A stretch of DNA of 13,675 nt from Bacteroidota bacterium (lineage in GTDB: Bacteria; Bacteroidota; Bacteroidia; Chitinophagales; LD1): contig JAFDYP010000508.1 of NCBI GenBank assembly GCA_018267355.1, positions 1-13,675 on the forward strand. The letters run 5' to 3'. The notes beneath the pieces are model-generated. The model ran no database searches. It saw only the letters and a list, made by a program, of their open reading frames with translations, and had not been told where the DNA came from. Each line of letters starts with the position of its first letter. Position 1 is the first letter of the stretch. Positions 6,933 through 12,410 of the stretch are shown piece by piece. The position numbers and the translations under genes were made by a program.

Positions 6933-7454
6933 ACAGGGCGGCCGGTCTTGGTCCGTATTTGCGCTGAATGCCGCCTTTCGCACGATCAGTTCCGCGACAT
7001 GGCCTGAGAATGTGCGCTGCTGCCTTGTCCGAATTTCTTTTGTAGAATTAGTTTTGTCATGGGCCCCTTTGTGCGCAGGTTCAGGTGCGGATGGTGCGCA
7101 GGAATCCTTCGCCGAAAAATCCGGCACGAGGACGCGGTAGTACAGGTACTTCTTGCCTTTTCTGTCCGAGGCGAACGGAAGTGGGTTGCCCTTGTAGTCC
7201 GACGCTTCCAAAAGTCGTTTGTCTGACAGAGATTGTACTGCTTTCGTCACGATTCGCCTGGAGAGGCCCGCCTTCTGTCGCAACTGCCAGCCAGATATGC
7301 GGTCTCGCATCTTGCGTCCGCCGGTCTGCCGGTCGATCCAGCCGTACGTCTGTCGTACGACGACGAGCAGCACCTTGAGCTCCGATTCCGTCAGGCGGGG
7401 CAGCCAATGGTCGAAGAAGGCGTTGGGCACGGGGGTGGTGCGCTTATATTCCAT
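6930..7454 (-). CDS. Replication O-like winged-helix protein
   Basis: This 174-residue protein resembles the N-terminal DNA-binding part of phage replication protein O and related Rep-like proteins, which recognise an origin and help load a helicase. Residues 7-40 carry the diagnostic T-P-V-P-N-A-F-F-D-H-W-L-P-R-L-T-E-S-E-L-K and a Q-T-Y-G-W turn. A basic winged helix follows, with I-S-G-W-Q-L-R-Q-K-A-G-L-S-R-R-I-V-T-K-A and a wing ending Y-Y-R-V-L-V-P. From about residue 112 the tail is Pro/Ala/Ser/Thr-rich and looks disordered, so a helicase-interaction domain seems to be missing or replaced. The start overlaps the end of the recombinase gene by 11 bases, so the two are co-transcribed. No origin with clear iterons is visible. 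A transcriptional role is also possible. Confidence 0.72.
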   Translation of the reverse strand: MEYKRTTPVPNAFFDHWLPRLTESELKVLLVVVRQTYGWIDRQTGGRKMRDRISGWQLRQKAGLSRRIVTKAVQSLSDKRLLEASDYKGNPLPFASDRKGKKYLYYRVLVPDFSAKDSCAPSAPEPAHKGAHDKTNSTKEIRTRQQRTFSGHVAELIVRKAAFSANTDQDRPPC

Positions 7455-9045
7455 GCGTGCCTTCAGTATTAGGATCGGGCAGTTCCGAGCTGGTGCTGAT
7501 AATGTCCCTCAGAAGAAGCCTGAGTTGTTCGCGCGCCAAAGGTGCCCGAGGACATGGTGCAAGGCTGTTATTGGGAAATTCCAAGACTATCTGGCAAGTT
7601 CGATTCCTGTTCTGCTTTGGTGCACCTAAACAAAATTCATATCTTTTCAGGAGATCAGAAAAGGGAGATTTCATTACAATCATTAGCTTTTTCCCTTGCA
7701 CCGACAAGTTCGAGGTGACGATTTCCACCAATTCGCGCTTTTCCTCCAAAATCCCCGTTTCAAAGCTTGAAATAAGGCTTTTTGCCAGTTCGAGGAATTT
7801 CCTGACCTTGAGGAATATCCCGGCTTTGTCACCGCTCATCTTGCGCTCCGAAACCTCTTTTTCGGCAATCTCCATGAGGATCGTTGCCTTCTTGCGGGTG
7901 AAGATTTCCTTTTCTAGATCGCCGTCGACGTACGTATCCGTGAGCCGATCCAGTTTCTGCTCCAGCTGAGCCTTTTGAAGCCGGATGCTCCGCAAGAGGT
8001 CATGTTGAACGCGAACTGCATCCTGTTCTTCCTCTCGGAGTAATTCGGCCAAGGTGGCAACCTCCTCGGGCAGCAGTTCGGTTGCCCTCAAGGCTGCCTT
8101 GATCTGCTCCTCGACGAGTGTCTCCCGGACGCCTTTCGTTTCGCAGTCCTTCGTATGGCAGCGGTAGTAGACGTGCCCCTTCTGAGTCTCGGCGATGAGC
8201 GAGTAGCCGCAATGAGCGCACGAGAGCATCTTGCTGTAGCGGAACTCGTGCTTGCGGACCTTCTGGTTGTCCTTGTTTCGGATGATGGATTGCACGGTCT
8301 TGAAAAGCGACGGCTCGATGAGCTTCTCATGGTGGCCTTTGTAAAGCTGTCCCGTGACCCTGATGGTGCCGATGTAGAACGGATTATTGAGCATGAAGGA
8401 GAGTCCGCTTAGGGTCAGCTTCTGGCCGCGGATGTTCCTCAGTCCTAACGAGTGAAGCTCCGCCAGCAGCTGGTGATACGAGTATTTTCTTGTTCCGTAC
8501 AGCTCGAACGCCTTCCTGACGAGCGGGCCTTTGACCGGGTCGATGACTTTCAGCTTACCTTTGCCCATGTCTTTGTATCCTATCGGGGCGGGAAAGGGAT
8601 AGATGCCCTGCTTGAGCCGTCCGTATAGTCCCTTGATGGCCTCCTGCCTCAGGTTGCGGATGTAGTCCGCGGCGATCACCGCCTGGATGTCGGCGGAAAG
8701 GCGCCCGCCCCTGGCGCGGAGGTCGAGGCTCTCGTGCGCAAAGTGCACCTCGATCCCCTGATCGATGAGGTTACCCAGGTCCGCCCAGTCCTTGAGGTTT
8801 CTGGCGCTGCGGTCGATCTTGTGCATGATGACCCCGACGGCTTTCCTCTCGCGCAGAAGCTTCATCATGGAGGAAAAGAGCGGGCGGCCCTGCTTGGCGG
8901 CGGTCTCCTTTTCCTCGAACCACCGGGAGATACTAAGACTGTACTGTTCCGCGTAGCGCTCGATGGCCTCCTTCTGGGCGATGAGCGATACCCCCTCCCC
9001 CTGGCGGACCGTTGACACGCGGATGTAGCCGTAGACGTTTTTCAT
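7444..9045 (-). CDS. Large serine recombinase
   Basis: This 533-residue protein is a site-specific recombinase of the large serine family, which cuts and joins two att sites through a 5'-phosphoserine link. The resolvase domain (about 3-145) opens Y-G-Y-I-R-V-S-T with nucleophile Ser11 and carries D-R-S-A-R-N (Arg79, Arg82). The recombinase domain follows (about 150-255), with A-P-I-G-Y and L-S-F-M-L-N-N-P-F-Y-I-G. Then come a zinc ribbon (Cys276, Cys279, Cys296, Cys301) and a coiled-coil region (about 335-405). The domain set is complete and no catalytic residue is missing, so it should be active. It lies 22 bases after a small helical gene and overlaps the replication-like gene. The last 65 residues read unlike the rest and may be translated attachment-site or tRNA-derived DNA. 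Confidence 0.95.
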   Translation of the reverse strand: MKNVYGYIRVSTVRQGEGVSLIAQKEAIERYAEQYSLSISRWFEEKETAAKQGRPLFSSMMKLLRERKAVGVIMHKIDRSARNLKDWADLGNLIDQGIEVHFAHESLDLRARGGRLSADIQAVIAADYIRNLRQEAIKGLYGRLKQGIYPFPAPIGYKDMGKGKLKVIDPVKGPLVRKAFELYGTRKYSYHQLLAELHSLGLRNIRGQKLTLSGLSFMLNNPFYIGTIRVTGQLYKGHHEKLIEPSLFKTVQSIIRNKDNQKVRKHEFRYSKMLSCAHCGYSLIAETQKGHVYYRCHTKDCETKGVRETLVEEQIKAALRATELLPEEVATLAELLREEEQDAVRVQHDLLRSIRLQKAQLEQKLDRLTDTYVDGDLEKEIFTRKKATILMEIAEKEVSERKMSGDKAGIFLKVRKFLELAKSLISSFETGILEEKRELVEIVTSNLSVQGKKLMIVMKSPFSDLLKRYEFCLGAPKQNRNRTCQIVLEFPNNSLAPCPRAPLAREQLRLLLRDIISTSSELPDPNTEGTHGI

Positions 9046-9067
9046 AGGTTAATGGTGTGACTATATC

Positions 9068-9253
9068 TTATAATTCGTTCTTGTCAAGCTTCTGTCGCTC
9101 GACTTCCTCGCGTTCCAGCCGCTCGCAGATCCTGCGCACGAGCCGGAGGTATCTTCTGAACGTCTGCTCGGCCTCTCTGATCTCCTCCTCGCTCCGGTTC
9201 CTGCAAAGCTCCCGTATGAAGGGGATGCGCATGATGTCGTGGTTTGGTTTCAT
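9068..9253 (-). CDS. Small charged helical protein upstream of the recombinase
   Basis: This is a 61-residue protein with no recognised domain. It begins M-K-P-N-H-D-I-M-R-I-P-F-I-R-E-L-C-R-N-R-S and then becomes a continuous amphipathic helix rich in Arg and Glu (about residues 20-57, E-E-E-I-R-E-A-E-Q-T-F-R-R-Y-L-R-L-V). It is short but probably real: it is in the recombinase direction, ends 22 bases before the recombinase start, lies in a gap otherwise without a gene, and has the biased composition of a helix rather than random translation. It may be a recombinase accessory or directionality factor, but no helix-turn-helix is seen and the function is unknown. It belongs to the leftward operon whose promoter should lie in 9254-9330. 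Confidence 0.65.
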   Translation of the reverse strand: MKPNHDIMRIPFIRELCRNRSEEEIREAEQTFRRYLRLVRRICERLEREEVERQKLDKNEL

Positions 9254-9292
9254 AGGAGTCGATCATATCCTCGAACCGAAGGGAAAAAGAGT

Positions 9293-9326
9293 GGTAAGAA
9301 CTTGTCGCTCTGTGCAAGTTCTTACC
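9293..9326. repeat. Perfect 12-bp inverted repeat in a divergent promoter region
   Basis: GGTAAGAACTTG (9293-9304) and CAAGTTCTTACC (9315-9326) are exact inverted copies around TCGCTCTGTG. The repeat lies between the leftward small gene/recombinase and the rightward ATPase. No T-run follows, so it is not a typical terminator. Candidate roles are a recombinase att or accessory site, a regulator operator, or a transfer-origin element. Confidence 0.85.
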
Positions 9327-9362
9327 GCTATGAAGCGACCGAGCCTTTGCGACAATGGGAGC

Positions 9363-10520
9363 ATGATCCCGGACATTACGTACTTCGGCATAACGGACTT
9401 CCGCAACGAGGGAAGGCGCTTCGGCATTTATCAGCCCGACAGGCTCCTGCACACGTACGTCATCGGCAAGACCGGAACGGGAAAATCGACGCTCCTACGG
9501 ACGATGTTCATGCAGGACGTGAGCGACGGAAACGGCGCGTGCCTGCTCGACCCTCACGGCGACCTCGCGAAATCCATCATCGAGCGCATGCCGGAGCATC
9601 GGAAGGACGACGTGATCCACTTCGACATTCCCAATGCCGAGATGGGCCTCCGCTACAATCCCTTCAAGCGAGTATCCTATGAGAAACGCTCGCTCGTCGC
9701 CTCGGGAATCTTGGACGTGTTCAAGAAGCTCTGGGCCGACGCCTGGGGAGTGAAGCTCGAGCATATCCTGCGCAACTGCATCCTCGCGCTCCTCGACCAG
9801 CCGAGCGCGACCCTCGACGGCGTGCCGAGCATGCTCCTGGACAGGGATTTCAGGAAGGAGGCGATCAGGAATATAGAGAACATGAGCGTGAAGTACTTTT
9901 GGCAGCACGAGTTCCCGAATTACAACCGTTACGACCTGCTTCCCGTTCTCAACAAGGTCGGAGGCTTGCTCTCGCATCCCGTCATACGCCGGGTGCTCAT
10001 CGAGAATCCCGACGAGATATCGCTCAGGAAGGCCATCGACGAGAAGAAAATCGTCATAGTAAACCTGTCCAAGGGGCACCTCGGCGAAGATTCGTCCCAC
10101 ATGCTCGGGGCGCTGTTCGTAAGCTCCCTGAGCTCGGCCGCTTTCAGCCGCGCGGACACGCCCGAAGAAGCGCGCATTCCCCACATGCTCTACCTCGACG
10201 AGTTCCACAACTTCACGACGCTCGCCTTGGTAAACATGTTTTCTGAACTGCGGAAATTCAAGGTCGGGATGGTCCTCGCGCACCAGTACCTGCACCAGCT
10301 GGACGACAGCATCCGTCGCGCGATACTGGGAAACGCGGGGACAATCATCTCCTTCCGCGTGGGCACGGAGGATGCACACCATCTCGCCAAGGAGATGTAT
10401 CCGGTCTTCGCTGCTGACAGCTTCACCAACCTTCCGAACTTCCGCATTTACCTGAAGCTGATGATAGGCGGCGTGCCGAGCAGGCCCTTCAGCGCGGCAG
10501 CAATTAACGAGAACCATTGA
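9363..10520 (+). CDS. VirD4/TraG-like T4SS coupling-type ATPase
   Basis: This 385-residue P-loop ATPase resembles type IV secretion coupling proteins and the wider HerA/FtsK-like DNA-pumping group. The Walker A motif is G-K-T-G-T-G-K-S-T (35-43), followed by L-L-D-P-H-G-D (61-67). Walker B is H-M-L-Y-L-D-E-F (274-281, with Asp279 and Glu280). A C-terminal A-H-Q-Y-L-H-Q-L and I-I-S-F-R-V-G-T-E-D-A segment is typical of the TraG/TraD C-domain. No N-terminal transmembrane helices are present, unlike classic VirD4, so it is probably cytosolic. The ATG at 9363 is chosen because I-P-D-I-T-Y-F-G matches the usual opening of relatives; an in-frame ATG at 9330 is 4 bases after the inverted repeat. It is divergent from the recombinase operon. 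Without a relaxase or other T4SS gene, its role in transfer is inferred. Confidence 0.85.
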   Translation: MIPDITYFGITDFRNEGRRFGIYQPDRLLHTYVIGKTGTGKSTLLRTMFMQDVSDGNGACLLDPHGDLAKSIIERMPEHRKDDVIHFDIPNAEMGLRYNPFKRVSYEKRSLVASGILDVFKKLWADAWGVKLEHILRNCILALLDQPSATLDGVPSMLLDRDFRKEAIRNIENMSVKYFWQHEFPNYNRYDLLPVLNKVGGLLSHPVIRRVLIENPDEISLRKAIDEKKIVIVNLSKGHLGEDSSHMLGALFVSSLSSAAFSRADTPEEARIPHMLYLDEFHNFTTLALVNMFSELRKFKVGMVLAHQYLHQLDDSIRRAILGNAGTIISFRVGTEDAHHLAKEMYPVFAADSFTNLPNFRIYLKLMIGGVPSRPFSAAAINENH

Positions 10521-10530
10521 AATCGTAAAT

Positions 10531-10794
10531 CTAGCCTTTCTTTCTAGCTATGGCTTTCGGCTGCTTTTCCTTCGGCATGGGAAAATTGATAAGCTCGTGA
10601 GGATCTATGCCCAGCGCCTTCCCGAGGCTTATGACGGCGTCTATTGTCGCAACCATACTCGCGTTCTCAAACCTGACCACGGAAGACCTCGCCAAGTCCG
10701 AAGAGTCGGCAAGCTTTTGCTGGCTCAACCTGCGCTCCAACCGAATGCGCCTGAGATGTTCGCCGAATGCTTTTAACGCCAAAGGATTTTTCAC
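10531..10794 (-). CDS. XRE-family regulator with GTG start
   Basis: This 87-residue Cro/C1-type repressor-like protein has its HTH at about residues 11-66: F-G-E-H-L-R-R-I-R-L-E-R-R-L-S-Q-Q-K-L-A-D-S-S-D-L-A-R-S-S-V-V-R-F-E-N, then I-D-A-V-I-S-L-G-K-A-L-G-I-D-P-H-E-L. A basic tail ends in A-I-A-R-K-K-G. The reading frame is open much further upstream, but that part runs antisense through the signal-peptide gene. The GTG at 10794 begins V-K-N-P-L-A-L-K-A-F-G-E-H-L-R, the usual opening of Bacteroidetes relatives, so it is taken as the start. A 12-bp palindrome lies 36 bases upstream inside the divergent promoter, suggesting it controls that promoter and perhaps itself. It is convergent with the ATPase gene, 10 bases apart. 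Confidence 0.85.
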   Translation of the reverse strand: MKNPLALKAFGEHLRRIRLERRLSQQKLADSSDLARSSVVRFENASMVATIDAVISLGKALGIDPHELINFPMPKEKQPKAIARKKG

Positions 10795-10825
10795 TTCCCA
10801 AAGGTGGTAAGGGATAAAATTTTTA

Positions 10826-10857
10826 ATTGTAGCGTATACGCTCCATTTTTTATCTTT
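10826..10857 (+). promoter_or_regulatory. Bacteroidetes-type promoter of the signal-peptide gene
   Basis: A TTG at 10826-10828 and TATCTTTG at 10850-10857 are separated by 21 bases. This agrees with the Bacteroidetes primary sigma consensus TTG-N17-23-TAnnTTTG. The downstream ATG is at 10883, leaving a short leader. Confidence 0.8.
10830..10841. promoter_or_regulatory. 12-bp palindrome, probable operator
   Basis: AGCGTATACGCT is perfectly self-complementary. It sits between the -33 and -7 boxes of the rightward promoter and upstream of the leftward XRE gene. A dimeric repressor bound here would block the promoter; the adjacent XRE protein is the obvious candidate. Confidence 0.65.
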
Positions 10858-10882
10858 GCCCCCAACCAAAACCAAAGTAGAA

Positions 10883-11554
10883 ATGAAGAAGGCAATTTTT
10901 ATCCTCTGGACAATTACGGCATCGCTGCTCGCGAGCGCCCAGGCCTCCTCGCAGGAGAACCTCAGGCGCGCCACGGCCAGGGAGATCGGCGGCAACACCC
11001 GCACGGCCGACGTTGTCGTGACCAACATCAAGCGCAAGATGACCAGCGTGACCTGGAACGCCCAGGCCAACGGCGTGTGCTACGAGTGCGACGCGGACGA
11101 CATGGTGCGGAGCGTCCACATCGTGAAGGTGGACTGCGCGCTCGTTCCCGCCGAGCCGAAAAAGAAGGCCGAGGTGTCCGCAGGCTCTACCATCGGCAAC
11201 ACCAATCCACCTGCATCCACTTCAGTCCCGGATGCGGGCCAGTGCGGGAAGTACCGCCGCATGAAGACGATAGGCGTCGCCCTCTCCGTCGGCGGGGGCG
11301 CGACCCTGCTGGCCTCGGTCATCCTTCTGGCCCTCGGAACACGAACCTCCTACGACTACCTTGGCTACCCGTACCGCTCACGCACCGGGGCCTATACTGC
11401 GGGCGCGGTCCTCATCGTGCCGGCCACCCTCGCCGCGGGCGCCGGGGTTCCGCTCTGGGTCATCGGGGCGAAGAAGTCAAAGGGCTGCGGCTCCTCGCCA
11501 GCGCTGAGTGCGGTTTCCTCACCCAGCGGCGTGTCGCTCGCCCTGCAATTCTAA
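10883..11554 (+). CDS. Membrane or secreted protein of unknown function
   Basis: This 223-residue protein is of no family I recognise. It opens with a signal peptide (M-K-K-A-I-F-I-L-W-T-I-T-A-S-L-L-A-S-A-Q). A polar domain of about 100 residues follows, with Cys66, Cys69 and Cys85, and V-T-N-I-K-R-K-M-T-S-V-T-W-N-A-Q-A-N. After a Thr/Ser/Pro-rich linker come two hydrophobic stretches (about 129-152 and 169-197) joined by a Tyr-rich loop, so the C-terminal part is probably a membrane hairpin. The ATG at 10883 is preferred over an upstream in-frame start at 10856, because the latter lies within the promoter -7 box. A lipoprotein gene starts 25 bases downstream and is probably co-transcribed. 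Expression is likely under the XRE regulator. Confidence 0.8.
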   Translation: MKKAIFILWTITASLLASAQASSQENLRRATAREIGGNTRTADVVVTNIKRKMTSVTWNAQANGVCYECDADDMVRSVHIVKVDCALVPAEPKKKAEVSAGSTIGNTNPPASTSVPDAGQCGKYRRMKTIGVALSVGGGATLLASVILLALGTRTSYDYLGYPYRSRTGAYTAGAVLIVPATLAAGAGVPLWVIGAKKSKGCGSSPALSAVSSPSGVSLALQF

Positions 11555-11579
11555 CGTCACCAAACAAAATCGATATAAT

Positions 11580-12023
11580 ATGAAAAAGCCCTTTTCTTAT
11601 CTGCTCCTTTGCTCGCTTGTCCTCATCGCTGCCTGCAAGAAGAGCACCTGCGACTGGAACGCTGGCCTCGTCAGCGGCAAGACGTTCAAGGCCACAAAAA
11701 CCGTTGAGACCGGGAATGGCCAGACCGTCGACATTACAGACCCATCGGACCCGTGCGCTGCCACGACCGTCACGTACACAGAAAGCCGCGTGGCGTACAG
11801 CCCCTCCCCAGCCTGTGCGTCCCCGGCTTTCGGGCCCGCGGACAACGGAACCTATGCGCTCGTGCAGGCGAACGGCAAGGCCTACATCGTGGTGACCCCT
11901 GACGGCAGCATCTGGCCGGACACGACCGAGGTGTCGTCCTACGACTGCAGCAGCTACACGGTCGTGGACCGGAGCTACGGCGGGATCGGGATAACGGCCT
12001 ACGTGACGTACTCCAAGGAGTAG
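11580..12023 (+). CDS. Small Cys-containing lipoprotein
   Basis: This is a 147-residue protein with a signal peptide ending in the lipobox L-I-A-A-C. Cleavage by signal peptidase II and lipidation at Cys19 would anchor it to a membrane. The next residues are K-K-S, without an obvious surface-export signal. The mature part has four cysteines (Cys24, Cys59, Cys79, Cys123) that could form two disulfides, and appears beta-rich (V-D-I-T-D, Y-I-V-V-T-P-D-G, I-G-I-T-A-Y-V-T-Y). No family is recognised. The start at 11580 is favoured because it gives a proper signal sequence; the frame is open 24 codons further upstream without a signal peptide. It follows the preceding gene by 25 bases in the same direction, so the two likely form an operon. 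Confidence 0.85.
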   Translation: MKKPFSYLLLCSLVLIAACKKSTCDWNAGLVSGKTFKATKTVETGNGQTVDITDPSDPCAATTVTYTESRVAYSPSPACASPAFGPADNGTYALVQANGKAYIVVTPDGSIWPDTTEVSSYDCSSYTVVDRSYGGIGITAYVTYSKE

Positions 12024-12071
12024 CACCGCCCAAGGGCGCGCACAGCGGAAGACCCAGGACTTGGCCTAGGC

Positions 12072-12135
12072 ATGCTGTAAAAGACTGGAAGGCTCGCATT
12101 GCCCATGACAGGCAGCCTTCCGGCTTTTACAGCAT
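12072..12135. repeat. Long imperfect inverted repeat
   Basis: The arms 12072-12094 (starting ATGCTGTAAAAG, ending GGAAGGCT) and 12114-12135 (starting AGCCTTCC, ending CTTTTACAGCAT) are near-perfect inverted copies, about 21 pairs with one extra base near the middle. The loop is about 19 bases. No T-run follows on either strand, so it is not a standard intrinsic terminator. It could be a mobile-repeat remnant, an mRNA 3' stabiliser, or a structured RNA. Confidence 0.85.
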
Positions 12136-12179
12136 CGTTTAGCTGGCTCGGGTCGTAAGCGGAGCACGCTCTTGTAAAT

Positions 12180-12218
12180 GGCGGGCGAAGGCTCCTTCTG
12201 GAGTGAGCCTGCCTTTTT
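12180..12218 (+). terminator. Intrinsic terminator after the lipoprotein operon
   Basis: GGCGGGC (12180-12186) pairs with GCCTGCC (12207-12213) with one G-T pair. An inner CTCC-TTCT-GGAG hairpin forms at 12192-12203. Five T residues follow at 12214-12218. It is in the right direction to end the two-gene operon. Confidence 0.7.
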
Positions 12219-12410
12219 GCGAATGAAGGAAGGTGCATGAGCCGTTCCTTCGTCTTTTAACAGAAACTACCCTTTTCTAGGTATAGGAAAATATATAAAT
12301 GCCAATTTTCTTTACACAGTCGTGACCGTCATGACATTTCGTCCCGTTCTTTGCCTTCGACCTTTGACTGCGCGCGCCGGCCTTTTTCCTTCAACCCACA
12401 ACCAAGAAAC

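Larger units (their letters stand above)
6028..10520. mobile_element. Probable integrative or mobilizable element module
   Basis: Replication O-like protein, XRE regulator, RuvC-like protein, large serine recombinase, small helical protein and VirD4-like ATPase are clustered with tight spacing and overlaps. This is the content of an integrated mobile element. The true ends are not defined: no direct-repeat att pair was found by eye, and no relaxase or structural transfer genes are in view. The limits given are simply the gene cluster. Confidence 0.45.
12024..12410. other. Non-coding stretch between lipoprotein and propeller genes
   Basis: No convincing gene is seen in these 387 bases. It holds the long hairpin at 12072-12135 and the terminator at 12180-12218. 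From about 12240 it becomes AT-richer (T-A-T-A-G-G-A-A-A-A-T-A-T-A-T-A-A-A-T). The promoter of the downstream gene should be in the last 150 bases. A TTTG core at 12350-12353 is the only -7-like hint, and no matching -33 box is visible. Confidence 0.6.

Noticed and set aside
7533..7623. A complete tRNA gene on the + strand
   Set aside because: A T-loop-like sequence and a 9-bp outer pairing are present, but the T-stem has a mismatch, the acceptor position does not follow the T-stem at the required distance, and no proper anticodon loop is found.
9495..10517. Leftward open frame of 340 codons
   Set aside because: It is exactly antisense to the ATPase gene, which has clear Walker motifs; long antisense frames are expected at this GC content.
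10795..11070. N-terminal extension of the second XRE protein
   Set aside because: The extension lies antisense to the signal-peptide gene and across its promoter; the GTG at 10794 gives the family-typical start.
11460..12026. Leftward open frame of 188 codons
   Set aside because: It is antisense to the lipoprotein gene, which has a clear signal peptide and lipobox.
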